Positions 1 to 10,939 of a DNA stretch of 64,000 bases are shown one piece after another. The position numbers and the translations under genes were made by a program. The notes below the pieces were generated by a model. That model was given only the letters and a program-made list of their open reading frames with translations, was not told the DNA's origin and did no database searches. The DNA comes from Manis javanica (Eukaryota; Chordata; Mammalia; Pholidota; Manidae): the NCBI RefSeq assembly GCF_040802235.1, contig NC_133169.1, positions 44,027,034 to 44,091,033 on the forward strand, written 5' to 3'. The number at the start of each line of letters is the position of its first letter. Positions within the stretch are counted from its first letter, which is position 1.

Positions 1-529
1 AGAGTAATATACTAAACTATTGAACTTATTTCATAGTATGTACAATTATCTCTGCAAGTCTGGAAGTTGTAGTTTGGTTAAAATTGTATATTTTCTGTAA
101 ACAAGTAAAATTGAGGAAGTACATAAATCAGAAGCTAAACTGGAGTGAGCGTTGGAATGCAAAAGAGATGAAATCAAAGCCTTGTTTCCTAAATTTCATA
201 ACATATGTGAACAATAATGCCCACTCCTAATATTGTATGAATATTAAACTATGATATCGTGTTAATACTTCAAAATAATTGCTTGCATGATAATGATTGT
301 TAATTATAATTTATGGATTTTAACTTATTTATTTTCCATAAGAGCCTTACTTAACAATTAAACGGTTAAGAAAATTTAAGACTGAGATAAATAAAACAAA
401 TTGCTCAATTCCATTTTGTAAGCCTTGGCAAAATGTCTGCAGGGAGTTACCCTGTTTATCTCTAGGTTATACTGGAGTATAATATGTATCTACTTTCCTT
501 GTGAATATATTTTACTACCTTTATTTATT
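1..529. other. AT-rich intergenic sequence
   Basis: No gene or recognisable repeat is seen here. The stretch is AT-rich with no open frame of note. Confidence 0.6.
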
Positions 530-775
530 TTTTTATTGTTAAGAGTATTTTGAAGTACAACTTATATACAATATTATACTCATTTCAAGTATACATCACA
601 GTGATTAATAGTTACATTATTATTGAATCCTCACCCCATAGTGCAGTGACTATCTTTCGGCACAGAGGATGTTAGAGAACCATTGACTATGTTCTCCATG
701 TCACGCTTTCATGCCCGTGACCAACTTATATTATGATTGAGAATTTTGTGTTTCAAATGAATGACTGCCAGTAGT
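530..775 (-). mobile_element. L1 3'UTR fragment, old (L1M-like)
   Basis: Read on the plus strand this is the reverse complement of an L1 3' untranslated region: TTTTGAAGTACAACTTATAT, then the typical run through ACATCACAGTGATTAATAG to GACCAACTTATATTATGATT. The same block recurs at 22160-22370 and 63740-64000. It is a heavily diverged 3' end only, with no coding part. It interrupts the start of the left OR14 upstream block. Confidence 0.75.
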
Positions 776-2559
776 TTTGAAGTCAGGCTCCTGCTCAAAC
801 ACCTACATGTGATCTGCCAAGCCGGCAGTAGACAATTATGAGGCTCCACCTGGCAGGAGTCCCTGGGAAAAGTTGCCGCCCTCACACCAGCATGGCACAA
901 AGAAATACTGCCTTCCAGGAAGGGGCTTGTGGGAGTGACTCAGGCCTGCTGGGCTGGCCATGCTTTTCCATGAATTTCCACATTTTGGCCAAATGCTTTC
1001 CTGCAGAGATCCCTTTACCTGGCGTTTTCAGAGGAGGCTTCCTCAGGGACCTTTACTGAATCTTCCTTATGGGAAGTAGGGCACAACATCTTCAAGACAG
1101 CTCTTTGCACTGTGACTCAGGGTTCAGTATTTCCTAATCACAGCCCTCGCTTCTCTTACACCCACTGGCTGCAGGTACATTACACTGCAAGGGACATTTA
1201 TTTCCAGCTCCCAGTCCTAGCATGGGCTGTACATCTGTGCTGATCCATTTCACCATGACCAGGGGGCCACCCCAGGCAGGGAAATGTCCAGTCACAGTGA
1301 TTGACAAAGCCTTGCCTCATACTTTGCTTCTGGGCTTGTAGCTTTAAAGGACTTCTTCACATCTGGCTGCTCAGCTCTCTCTCCAGCTCAGCTGGATCCT
1401 TGCCCAAGTCCTCATAATTCCTCTAAAAACTGATTAGCACTGAAATGAGTTAACTGTATTTTACAGATATAATCATTGAGGTCATGTCACTCATCCAGGT
1501 CAAGGCAGACAAAGTCATGTGGGCCCTTTGGAATACATAATATTATCTCTGAGTTTCTTGTACATGGCCTGTTGTAATTAGCCCCACTGACCTGCGCTGT
1601 GGAGACCATTACCTGCTGGGAATCACACTTGGGGAACGGACTATCACGGATTCGTAGGTTTATGCTCTCCATGGCTTTAAAGCATCAGGGAGCTTTAAAG
1701 TTGTCCGCATTTTTAGATAAAGCGCATCATGATCAGCCCCTTCCACAACTGAAAAATTATGCTTTCTTCATCTAAGAAGGCCTCAAGTCCTTTCTGCAGA
1801 GGAAAGTTTGGTCAAGCCATCTTTAAGACTGTGATTTAGAATGAAGACACATTTTTATTCCTTCAGGATTTGAGGAATACTCTATTCAGGAGTAAGTAGG
1901 TTGTGGTTACTATTGAAATATCTTCCCACCTTCTTTCCTTCCCTTTTGTAATCTGATTTTCCTGTGATCTTTTTCTTCACTTTGGAATTTCATTTTGGTT
2001 TTAGAAATGCAGATGGGTTTGAATAGAGAGTACTGCTAGTGTATCAGTGCAGTGGACCGAGATATTTTAGTCTGTATAATGATCAATAATCTCATTAAAG
2101 GAATAAGCCAACCCAGTAGTGATAAGTTAATTGTTTCAATAAAATAGCAAGCACAGGGAATTTGCATCAGCTTTTTATTACCTTTGTGTTACTTTGTATA
2201 ACTACAGTATGATGGACTCATGTGAAATATAAGAATAAGCAGGACTGATAATTCTTTATGCTGTCACTATTGATTCAAAATCCATATTTTCAGAATTTAT
2301 TTGCCATAAACTTGGAAATAATCAGACTAGTATTAAAGAAGTTCCAGAGACTAAGAAAAACATCAATATTTAGATGTTTATAAACACATGGAAATTGGTT
2401 TATATCTATATCTATATAGCTAAATGAAAAAAATACTGTATTAAAACATTACTTAATACTTCAGAAATTATTCTATATGGTTGGCTTCTTTTTTATCAAC
2501 TATGATGTAAGGACTTTTCAATAAATGAGGATGTTTTTTCAGGGTTTTGCTCAGGGTTT

Positions 2560-5500
2560 TCTTTTTGACTTTCTATTATGGGTAAAACACATTTTTTGAA
2601 AAATCAATAAAATCATGCAGTACTCATTTCAACAAAAAGGTAAGTGATATTTAAGTATATGAAATAGATTGAACAATCTAAACAGCTATCAAACAGGATC
2701 AGATTTTATGTTGTTAAATTTCTGTCTTTGAATTTTTTAACTATGTTTGACTGCTACTGGGAAACTCACATTAAGTTGCTTATTTGGACTTTCATTATTT
2801 AATGAAAATAATTCATACTGCTTGTTTTTTTACTTCAACTAAATTTATCCCAGTACATTAATAGGCTGCTAAGAAAGAGAGCACATGGACTCTAATTTAA
2901 AATTTGAATTATTGTACATAACAACCCAAATATCATAATTAAATTTAAACACTGCATGATGGATATGTGTATAAGTAGTAACTTCACCATGTGATTAATT
3001 TGGACATAAAGTACTATCACATACACTGTAATTACATATATTGATACCTATAAAATAACCATAGTGTACAATTAGTGGTTGCTATTTAAGGTACATTCAT
3101 CAGAGAATCTCGACATATTAAATATTATTACTACTGTCCAATATCAACTTGTCACCCACTTAAAAAATTTAGTATCACCACTCATCTAATTTTGTCAGTC
3201 ATTTGCAAAGTTTTCCTTCCCTTTGATTACTTATCTGTCTATGTTTAATTCATAATTTTTAGGCCATTCAGTTATATTTACTTATGATAGTAGGCACATT
3301 GCCTCCCATATGTTAATTTAGAAAATGATATGTCACGTTATAATGTGAATCTTATTAATTGTAGGACATATATATGTGCCATGGATTGACAATTTTTGTG
3401 ATACTGAAACTGGGAAATCCATTGAAACAAAATGAATAACTCATAAATCTGCATATATATATTTATAGAAACAATTTGAAATATATGCACATATGAATGT
3501 ACAACCCTCAAGAACACATTTAAAATTTAAAAATATAATTGCTTCCATATTTCTCAATGTTTTAATAAATAACACGAATTAGTTAATTTTACTATGTATT
3601 TTAATTTAAAAATTAATTGTAATTTGTAATCTCTCAAGTGCAATAATATTTAAAAATTTTGAGGATAAGTCGTGTACATTTCATTATTTAAAAATAACAA
3701 CACATTACTAAAAGTGTAAGTTCTAAACCCCTACAAATTTTTCAAAGAGGAAAGCACTTTAAACATTTCTGTTAATGTTTCTGGAATGTGAAGATATTCT
3801 AATCTACCATTTTATTTATCTGTCTCTGATTTCTGCTTAATCTTTTTTTAATCCATCATATTTTTTCACTTGCAAATTTTGCTCCAATGCCTTGCATACC
3901 TCATATTTCAGGTGCTTTTAGTTCAAACTTAGTCTAAAATATTTATGATTAATTTTTAAAAATGCCTTTTCTAAGTGACAGTTTTGCAAAATAATACTAA
4001 ATTCATTTATTTGTTGAAATAATTGGTGTCTGCCCTACTATCATTGTTTACATATTTCTTTCTTCAAGTTCGCTCTTACATTAGACTTCGGCTTCAAACT
4101 CTATAATGTGTGACTATGATAATTTTGCAAGAAAAATAGAGTCAAATGAAGAAAAGCATTTCATGCCATAATTTTCCCACATAAGCAAAACAGTTCATCA
4201 TAAAAGTTCAATCAATTAATGTTAACAGACAATTTCCTAACTTCTTTTTGAGAGAAACAAACAATAGGTAGTTTAGAGAAAAAAATAAATAAAATATCTC
4301 TGTATCTATGATAACTTTCATGTTTTAAATACATTTCTTGACTCTACTGTTTTAGATAAAGAAAAGGGAATATTCTTATAAAATTTCTACTATTTTTGGG
4401 ACCCATTTTTTTATGAATTTTTAAATATTGATTTGTAATTTTAAGTATTATATTTTAACCTAACTGGAATCAAAGACCTAAAAATGTATCACTTGCCTTC
4501 TTTCATAAAAAAAAATGTACAAGGAATAGCTGGCTGTGGGTAATCAGTTAAAAAAAATAGATTCAGATCTTAGCTTGTACTTAACACATGTTGGAAAGAG
4601 TTTCATTATTTTAGATCTATACAGAGAATGAATTAATTTAAGGTGGTTGATAAATGATGTAATCCCTCTTAGAGATTTTTTATCTGTAAATAATTATCAT
4701 TGAGTGTAATGTTAGTAGTCAATGAAGTATGTGAAATTCATTTTTTATCAACTATGATGTATGTACTTGAATCTAAATGCACACAAATTTCTGGGTACAT
4801 TATGAATTAAAAAGGTCACCAAGATGAGAGTTCTGTTGTCATAAGGGAGCAAAAGGAAAATGGTCCATATATAAGATGAGGTATGATTTTTTCAAAGTTA
4901 TTTGAATTTCAGACTTTGGTTGTTAAACACAATGTAATGGCTACACTTATCATAAACTTGGAGAACAAGTGCAATTCCAGAAATGCTATAGAAAAACTAA
5001 TGAGAAAAGCAATTAATGTGTTTAATGTTCACAGATTCTGAATGGGGGAATGCTTTGGAAGAGCAGAGGAAATAACACAACAGATTATTCACAGTCCTGT
5101 TAGAATACAAAATTTCCATATTATTGTTATTTGATAGGTTACTTTCTTTGTGTGATCAGTGTCAAAATTATTTATAAATTCAGATGGCAATTAATGGCAT
5201 AATAAATTGAATTCCAAAGTTGAAAATGACATCCAAAATATAAACATAGAAAAATAACTCACTGTTTTATTACGACCATTTAGGATTTAAAATATTTACT
5301 CTAGTTTGTGTAGGAGTACAAACCATTTACAAAATGTATCACAATAAAATTTGAGTTTACTTCCTCACAAAACCCATAGAATTCTGTCCTAGCATAAATT
5401 CACATGGAATGGTCCTGCTTGAAACAAAGTGAAGACAGTTTTAATTCTCCAAGTTTTTGCTGAGTGAATCTTAAAATATTAAATACTTTTCTAGAAAAAT

Positions 5501-5719
5501 AATACTTGAGATATAAAAGACAAGTGTGCTAATAACATATAAGGATATCATAGTACAGATAAAACTGACTTAAAGAGTAGGAAAATTCTTCAGAGCAATT
5601 CTGTGCTCATATTTGAAGCTTATTTTGAAACAACTAGGTTCTCTGAATGACCCATAGACCACATTTTCAAAAAACATGACCTAAACCTCAACTGCACATC
5701 AATGTCCAGGCTGAGCGTA
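2560..5719. other. AT-rich region upstream of the OR14 gene
   Basis: No coding sequence is seen. Scattered similarity to 54.7-59.8 kb shows that it belongs to the duplicated OR14 unit. The promoter and untranslated exons of the OR14 gene may lie here or in the 0.8-2.5 kb block, but I could not place a transcription start from sequence alone. Confidence 0.5.
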
Positions 5720-5856
5720 AGTGACCAACTCCTAGTGATACATTCAGTACAGATATCGGGGTGACATTTAATAATGTAGGTAGCTGTCAAGTTACTATGT
5801 TGCACAACTGAAGCCAATACAATCTTGTGTATCAACTATATTTCAATAAAAACATC
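5720..5856 (+). mobile_element. L1 3' end fragment
   Basis: The segment ending TTACTATGTTGCACAACTGA ... AACTATATTTCAATAAAAAC matches the distal end of an old L1 3'UTR in forward orientation, including its AATAAA. The similar ending at 41100-41160 supports the assignment. It lies about 310 bases upstream of the OR14 start codon, so it was already in the receptor's upstream intron. Confidence 0.6.
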
Positions 5857-6142
5857 ACATAAAATTTAAACCTCATGCGCTGGTTATTGCTGAGCACCGT
5901 AAGAGCACTACACGTCATAACGCAACAGTGGGACTCAGCAGTTCTGCCTGTGCCACATTCCATGTTAACTACTCAGTAATGGTGATAAGCTGAGGAGACC
6001 AAGACTAATGATGGAACTTTCCTACACTTGGAGGACAATTTTTTGAATGAGAAGAAAAACCCTTTCAGGGAAAATATTGAAGGTGATGTCCTAAACGGTT
6101 TTTAGCAGTCGTGTGTTTCATGGTTTACTCCTTTTGCTTTAT

Positions 6143-6144
6143 AG
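6143..6144 (+). promoter_or_regulatory. Predicted splice acceptor of the OR14 coding exon
   Basis: A pyrimidine-rich run followed by TTTATAG lies 21 bases before the ATG, and the pseudogene at 62.7 kb has a matching TTTTCCAG at the same place. OR genes usually carry their whole coding region in one exon with an upstream intron, so this is the expected position. It fixes 6166 as the first usable ATG of the exon. Confidence 0.6.
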
Positions 6145-6165
6145 GTCAATCAGAATTTCTGGAAA

Positions 6166-7098
6166 ATGGCCAATTCGTCCATGGTGACTGAGTTTCTCCT
6201 CACAGGCTTTGCTGATAAGCAGCAGCTGAGGCTTCTGCTCTCCGTGTTATTCCTACTGATGTACTTGGCCACCTTGTTAGGGAATCTCCTCATCGTCTCT
6301 GCCACCACACTCGACCAGAGCCTTCACAAGCCCATGTACTTCTTCCTCAGGAACCTGTCCATCTTAGACATGTGCTACGTTTCTGTCACTGTCCCCAAAG
6401 CCTGTGTCAACTCCCTCACTAACAACAGGGCCATTTCAGTGGCTGGCTGTGCAGCTCAGATCTTCCTGGTCATTTATTGTGCATTTGTGGAGCTTCTGTT
6501 CCTCACCGTCATGGCCCGTGACCGCTATGTGGCCATCTGCCAGCCCCTCCTCTACCCAGTCATCATGAACCACCAGTTCTGTGTCTGGACAACACTGGTC
6601 TCCCTGCTCAGTGGCCTCATCTTCGCAGGTGTGCACACAGGGAACACATTCTGGCTGTCCTTCTGTCAGTCCAACGTTATCCACCAGTTCTTCTGTGACA
6701 TCCCCTCTCTGCTGAGCCTCTCCTGCTCGGACACCTTCAACAATTTCCTCTTACTTATTGTTTCTGCCATTTGGGTTGGTGGTGGCTCCTTTGTTTTTAT
6801 CACCATGTCATATATTTACATATTTTCCACTGTGATGAAGTTTCCAATCAGAGAGCGAGGCAAGGCCTTCTCCACCTGTGTCCCTCACATCCTCGTCGTG
6901 TCCATGTTCCTCATTTCTGTCATCTATGTGTACCTAACACCTTCAGTAACCTCTGAAAGTATCCAGGGAGTGATTCTTTCTGTATTTTATTCAACTGTTC
7001 CTCCATTCCTGAATCCTGTTATTTACAGTCTTAGAAATACTCAAATAAAGGAAGCTGTAAGGAAAGTAATCTTCAGAAAATCTTATTCAGGTAATTAA
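6166..7098 (+). CDS. OR14C36-like: Olfactory receptor, OR14C36-like, intact
   Basis: The intact 310-residue single-exon frame encodes a class A odorant G-protein-coupled receptor, expected in the cilia of olfactory sensory neurons and coupled to G-olf. Seen in the sequence: an N-terminal glycosylation site NSS at residues 3-5; GN in helix 1 (39-40); PMYFFLRNLS from residue 56; the helix 3 cysteine C95; MARDRYVAIC at 116-125; extracellular loop 2 cysteines C167, C177 and C187; SY at 215-216; KAFSTCVPHI at 233-242; and the helix 7 signature NPVIYSLRN at 283-291. Length is normal for the family. The start follows a good splice acceptor by 21 bases. Remembered human OR14C36 shares long stretches with it, hence the name; strict orthology is not shown. 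Unusual residues are K55, where most ORs have T or S, and R118 just before DRY, where a bulky aromatic or small residue is common. A possible poly(A) signal AATAAA lies at 7472-7477. Confidence 0.93.
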   Translation: MANSSMVTEFLLTGFADKQQLRLLLSVLFLLMYLATLLGNLLIVSATTLDQSLHKPMYFFLRNLSILDMCYVSVTVPKACVNSLTNNRAISVAGCAAQIFLVIYCAFVELLFLTVMARDRYVAICQPLLYPVIMNHQFCVWTTLVSLLSGLIFAGVHTGNTFWLSFCQSNVIHQFFCDIPSLLSLSCSDTFNNFLLLIVSAIWVGGGSFVFITMSYIYIFSTVMKFPIRERGKAFSTCVPHILVVSMFLISVIYVYLTPSVTSESIQGVILSVFYSTVPPFLNPVIYSLRNTQIKEAVRKVIFRKSYSGN

Positions 7099-9194
7099 TA
7101 CACATCCATTTCAAGTTTATTCCAACTCACTGAGATCAGAACCAAACTTCTATAAAATAACTGTTGGTATAAGTTTTACATATTAGACTGCTTTCTCCAA
7201 AGTATCTCTATTGATATATGAGTTATTAACCTATAAAATACTCATTTTGTGTTTTCCATTAACCTTTCCACCTAGCCTCCATAAAAACATCTAAGAATTG
7301 TCTGTTTTAATACATAGATGTCATTGAAGATATCTGAGGAGAATTATTTAAAATTATATGTATTTGTGTTTCATCAAATATTAACAGTGTCAGTAATACC
7401 TCAAAAGAATATCTAAATCAAATATTGGGATAACTAACAAACTCTATTTGAATTTATGTAATGAAATACAAAATAAATCTACACACTACTCAGTCATAGA
7501 AATTTATGTCTGTAGAAATTTAAAAAATTAAATCCCTAATAAATAACAATCTTCAATATGTAGGGAGGATAACTCATATGTGATATATTTTGAAAGTGAA
7601 AAAAGTAAGTCTGGAAAGAGAACTAAATGGCATTCATTTTAGCCAGTTTGTTTACTTGATTGAGGGATGTCCTTTTGTTGATAGGGTGCACTTTTAACTC
7701 CCTTGAATGAGTCTGGTTTACAGTTATTTTAGCAATTCTATGCTGAATAACCCATTTACAGGTTGTATCTTGCTCCTGGGCTTTATTTAGGCCAAGGTTC
7801 TTTTTCTCTCTTTCTCTGATTTATTACTGGGCATATAGTTTTCATACATGGGGCAATGTCTGACAAGTCTGGAAACATGGCATTGTCTTTAATCAGTGTT
7901 GATCCTACATTTAGTTTGTGTAGGCCATCACATGAACACGCAGCTTAAAATCTTGGTAAATATTTTCTTAACTTGAATGGACAAGTTAAATTTCCCTAAA
8001 TTTTTCTTTATCAAAACTCTCACCAACTTTTGCCCCACTAATTAATATACACTTTGGTGCATGCTCACGATCAGTTTATGTACGAAATTTTGATATAAGA
8101 AACGCATAAGAAAAAAGCCAATTCATAAAAAATTATGTGATATAAGAAATGCCAATTTCAGAAAATAAATTTCATTCTTCAATGCATCAAGTGATGGGAA
8201 AAAATTATGAAATGACTTCATTACACAGAATAAAAATTTAAATATATGAAATACATAGTCCTGAGTTACATAGAACAACTCATAAATATATATTTAAAAC
8301 TTACCAGTCAGAAAAACTTTTGACAATGGAATAATTATTTTCAGCTAATAGGGAATTTTCAGACATGTTGAGTGGTAAAAATGAGTCACCCAAGGTGTTT
8401 ATGCTATTTAACCATTACCCTGGATACAGCCGAATGACTAAGGCTTCCGCTATTGGGTCTGAAGGACAGAAGCTTCAGACAGGTTGTGCAGGGACTGGGG
8501 ACCTGAAGTAATTCAGAATTAATGGTTCTTTATCTTCTTCAGATAGATACTGGCAGTGATAAAATATAATGATAAGAAAGAGTATCTCTTAGGGAAGCAC
8601 ATTTTTATGTGTAGGTCTATACTCTTTTTTCTTGGCTGATGTAATGAGCATACAAATAATAGGAAAATTATGAAGTTTCTGATTGTATCACCGTTTGTTT
8701 TGATGCAGGTTTATCATTGAACACCATTGCATATATGTGTGTTTTGTGTATTGCACTGTGTGTATTTGCATGCTTGAAATCATTCAATGTTGTTTTTCTT
8801 TGTAGAATGATTGGATGCAAGAGCAGACAGGGGGGTGGCTGTGCCACTCCATTAAAACCCTGGTAACAGCACACTAATGCTGGCAGAGGGTCTCTTAGCC
8901 ACCCTCCTATTAGTGTTGCCCAAACTATGTAAATAGATATCATGCGCTCTCATTTCCTATTGCTGGAACCCAGTCTGCATGTTCTTTAAATTTCTACATA
9001 GGGCTTTAAGCCACATGAGATGTCGGCCAACACGCGTGTGCCAGCATATTTGGTCAGGAAATAACTTGTGGCATTTCTATTGCCCAGTCACTTTGGATCC
9101 AGGAATGTTTTTTGAGTTTGTACAAAGAAACAGACTGCTAGTTTTTAAGATGTGTGTTAAAATATATGTAACTTAAAATGTTAAATATTAGCTG
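7099..9194. other. Intergenic region downstream of the OR14 gene
   Basis: The first few hundred bases are the likely 3'UTR, with AATAAA at 7472. The rest is AT-rich with a slightly GC-richer patch around 8400-8520 and 8800-9070 that I cannot assign. Frames here are short and look random. Confidence 0.5.
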
Positions 9195-9550
9195 TTTTTC
9201 AGTGTACAGTTAAGCAGTGTTAATTAGAGTCACATTATTGTGCAACCAATTTCCAAAACTTATTCATCTTGCACACATGATATTCTGTACCCACTAAACC
9301 ACTCTTCTCCACTTCCACCTGCCCTCTGTCTCTGGCAACAGCCATTCATATTTTTGTCTCTATGAATTTGACTGTTCTGAATAGTTAATATAAATTCCAC
9401 TTATCCATGTCCTCAAAGTTCATCCATGTTGGACATGTTAGAATTCATTTTTTAAGGCTGAATAATATTGTATTGTATGCACATAACACATTTTACTCAC
9501 ACATTATTCTGTCAGTGGACACACTGCTTACTTCTGGCTTTTGGTTGCTT
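9195..9550 (-). mobile_element. L1 fragment (3'UTR and ORF2 end), old
   Basis: The reverse complement reads as the end of L1 ORF2 and the proximal 3'UTR. Plus-strand landmarks are ATTGTGCAACCAATTTCC, the CTCTGGCAACAGCCATTCAT block, TTTTTAAGGCTGAATAATAT and the following GTCAGTGGACACACTGCTTA. The copy is strongly diverged and truncated. Confidence 0.75.
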
Positions 9551-10084
9551 GTTTACTTGACTGTGTTCTAAGAATATGAACTATGTAGTTCATACTCAGT
9601 GGAATTCATTGAGAATTTCTATGTAACTCAGGACTATGTATTGAAAGCAATTCATAGCTTTTTTCAAGTTATTACTGAAGATTTAAATTTCATAGCAATC
9701 AATTTTTCCTTGATAGTTCAGCTTTGTACATCACAGGAAAGGAAATTTGAGGGATTTTTTTCAGTATGTTTCCTAGAAGTCGGAAGTATTTTATTTCAGG
9801 AGGAAATTTTTTGGTACTATTACTGCAGAGACTTAGAGAAGAGACAATGTTTGCAGATGCTGTGTGGTGACTTTGATGGCCTATATGGTCCTCATTTAGT
9901 CTCTAATTGGGTGGGAAGTCAAAACATTAAACTAGTACATTTAAGTATATATATGCCTACTTCCTATCACAGTTTGCCTTTGTTCTCTAGCCAATGTTAA
10001 ACAAAGAGGAGAACTGTTTGGTTAAATACAAGTTTAATGGAGCATAATGAAAATGTAATTGTGTGACTGGAACACATTACTTTT
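9551..10084. other. Short intergenic stretch, no supported gene
   Basis: A 133-codon open frame runs from 9599 to 10000 on the plus strand, but its composition and lack of any family motif suggest chance. It has no repeat signature that I recognise. Confidence 0.4.
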
Positions 10085-10275
10085 AAATTATTTTTATTGT
10101 TTCAAACTTTACAGAATGTAAAATGTACAATTATAACTATTTTTGAGTGCAGAGTATTTTTGTCATTAAGCATATTCACATTGTTTTGAAATCATCACCG
10201 CTATCTATCTCCAGAACAATTTCCAGCTAGAATAACTTACACTCTGTACCTACCAAGCAGCTCACTATCCCCACG
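10085..10275 (-). mobile_element. L1 3'UTR fragment
   Basis: The sequence resembles the reverse complement of an old L1 3'UTR: TTTATTGTTTCAAACTTTAC, a GCATATTCACATTGTT block, CCAGAACAATTTCCAGCTAG and a CACTCTGTACCTACCAAGCA block. It is a truncated relic adjoining the L1 5'UTR-like stretch that follows. Confidence 0.55.
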
Positions 10276-10284
10276 GGATTCCAT

Positions 10285-10935
10285 GAAAAGATGGCAGAGC
10301 AGAAGGACAAAGTGAAAACCTCATCCCATGTACACACCAAGGATGCAACTCCAGATGAGCCTGACAATGACCTGGAGACTGCAGAACAAACCATCTACAC
10401 CTGGTGAAGAAGAGAGCACACACAGACAAGGGTATGGAGCAGAGCCATTATTTCTCAGGACCCAGGCCCTTCCCCCATCCCAGCCCTAAAGCAGGAAGCA
10501 GAGGAATAGAGTGAGTAGGGCAAACATGCTTGGGAAACTGGCACACCTGGCCATGGAGAACTGCTCCTGGAAGATGAGTCCACATTGCACTGAGCTTTCA
10601 TGACTAATAGGGCTGGACACCAGGGGTAGTTGGGACCCTCTGGGAGTCTGAGACTCCTGCTGCTTATGGAGGACAGGCATGTTCTCTCAGTCCCTCTGAG
10701 ACTCAATACAGATGAGTCAGAGGGAGCTCTTTCTGAAAAGAAAGAGCAGGTGGATGATGTTTTCAGAATCCTCTCTCAAACCAACTGTCAGGTGCTTGTG
10801 GGAGCCAGCTGCAGACGCATCATCTCCCTGCCTGGCCACCTAGCCCCACACACTCCCCTGCACACCTTCCCCACACTGACATCTCTTTCCAGTAACATTC
10901 TGACATCCCTGCCAAGCAGGTGGTGAGTGTGTGGG
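10285..10935 (+). mobile_element. Probable L1 5'UTR-like sequence
   Basis: The stretch opens with AAAGATGGCAGAGCAGAAGG, the usual style of a mammalian L1 5' end, and continues GC-richer with TCCCATGTACACACCAAGG and the description-free body typical of 5'UTRs. No ORF1 follows. It could instead be part of a retroviral leader or LTR, since the retroviral fossil begins right after it. The assignment is by style only. Confidence 0.35.
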
Positions 10936-10939
10936 TAAA

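Larger units (their letters stand above)
800..7100 (+). repeat. Left copy of OR14 duplication unit
   Basis: This segment is paralogous, in the same orientation, to 52620-63507. Visible anchors are 826-960 with 52620-52760, 1590-1800 with 53700-53870, 2230-2430 with 54280-54460, 2660-2800 with 54760-54900, 3090-3120 with 55165-55195, 4570-4710 with 59570-59710, and the OR14 coding exons themselves. Spacing differs mainly because later L1 copies were inserted in the right copy. Divergence between anchors is substantial, so the duplication is old. The segment 826-2430 also matches the inverted block at 15830-17800. Confidence 0.7.

Noticed and set aside
9599-10000. 133-codon open frame on the plus strand
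   Set aside because: No family motif, no paralogue in the window and composition typical of chance frames in AT-rich DNA.
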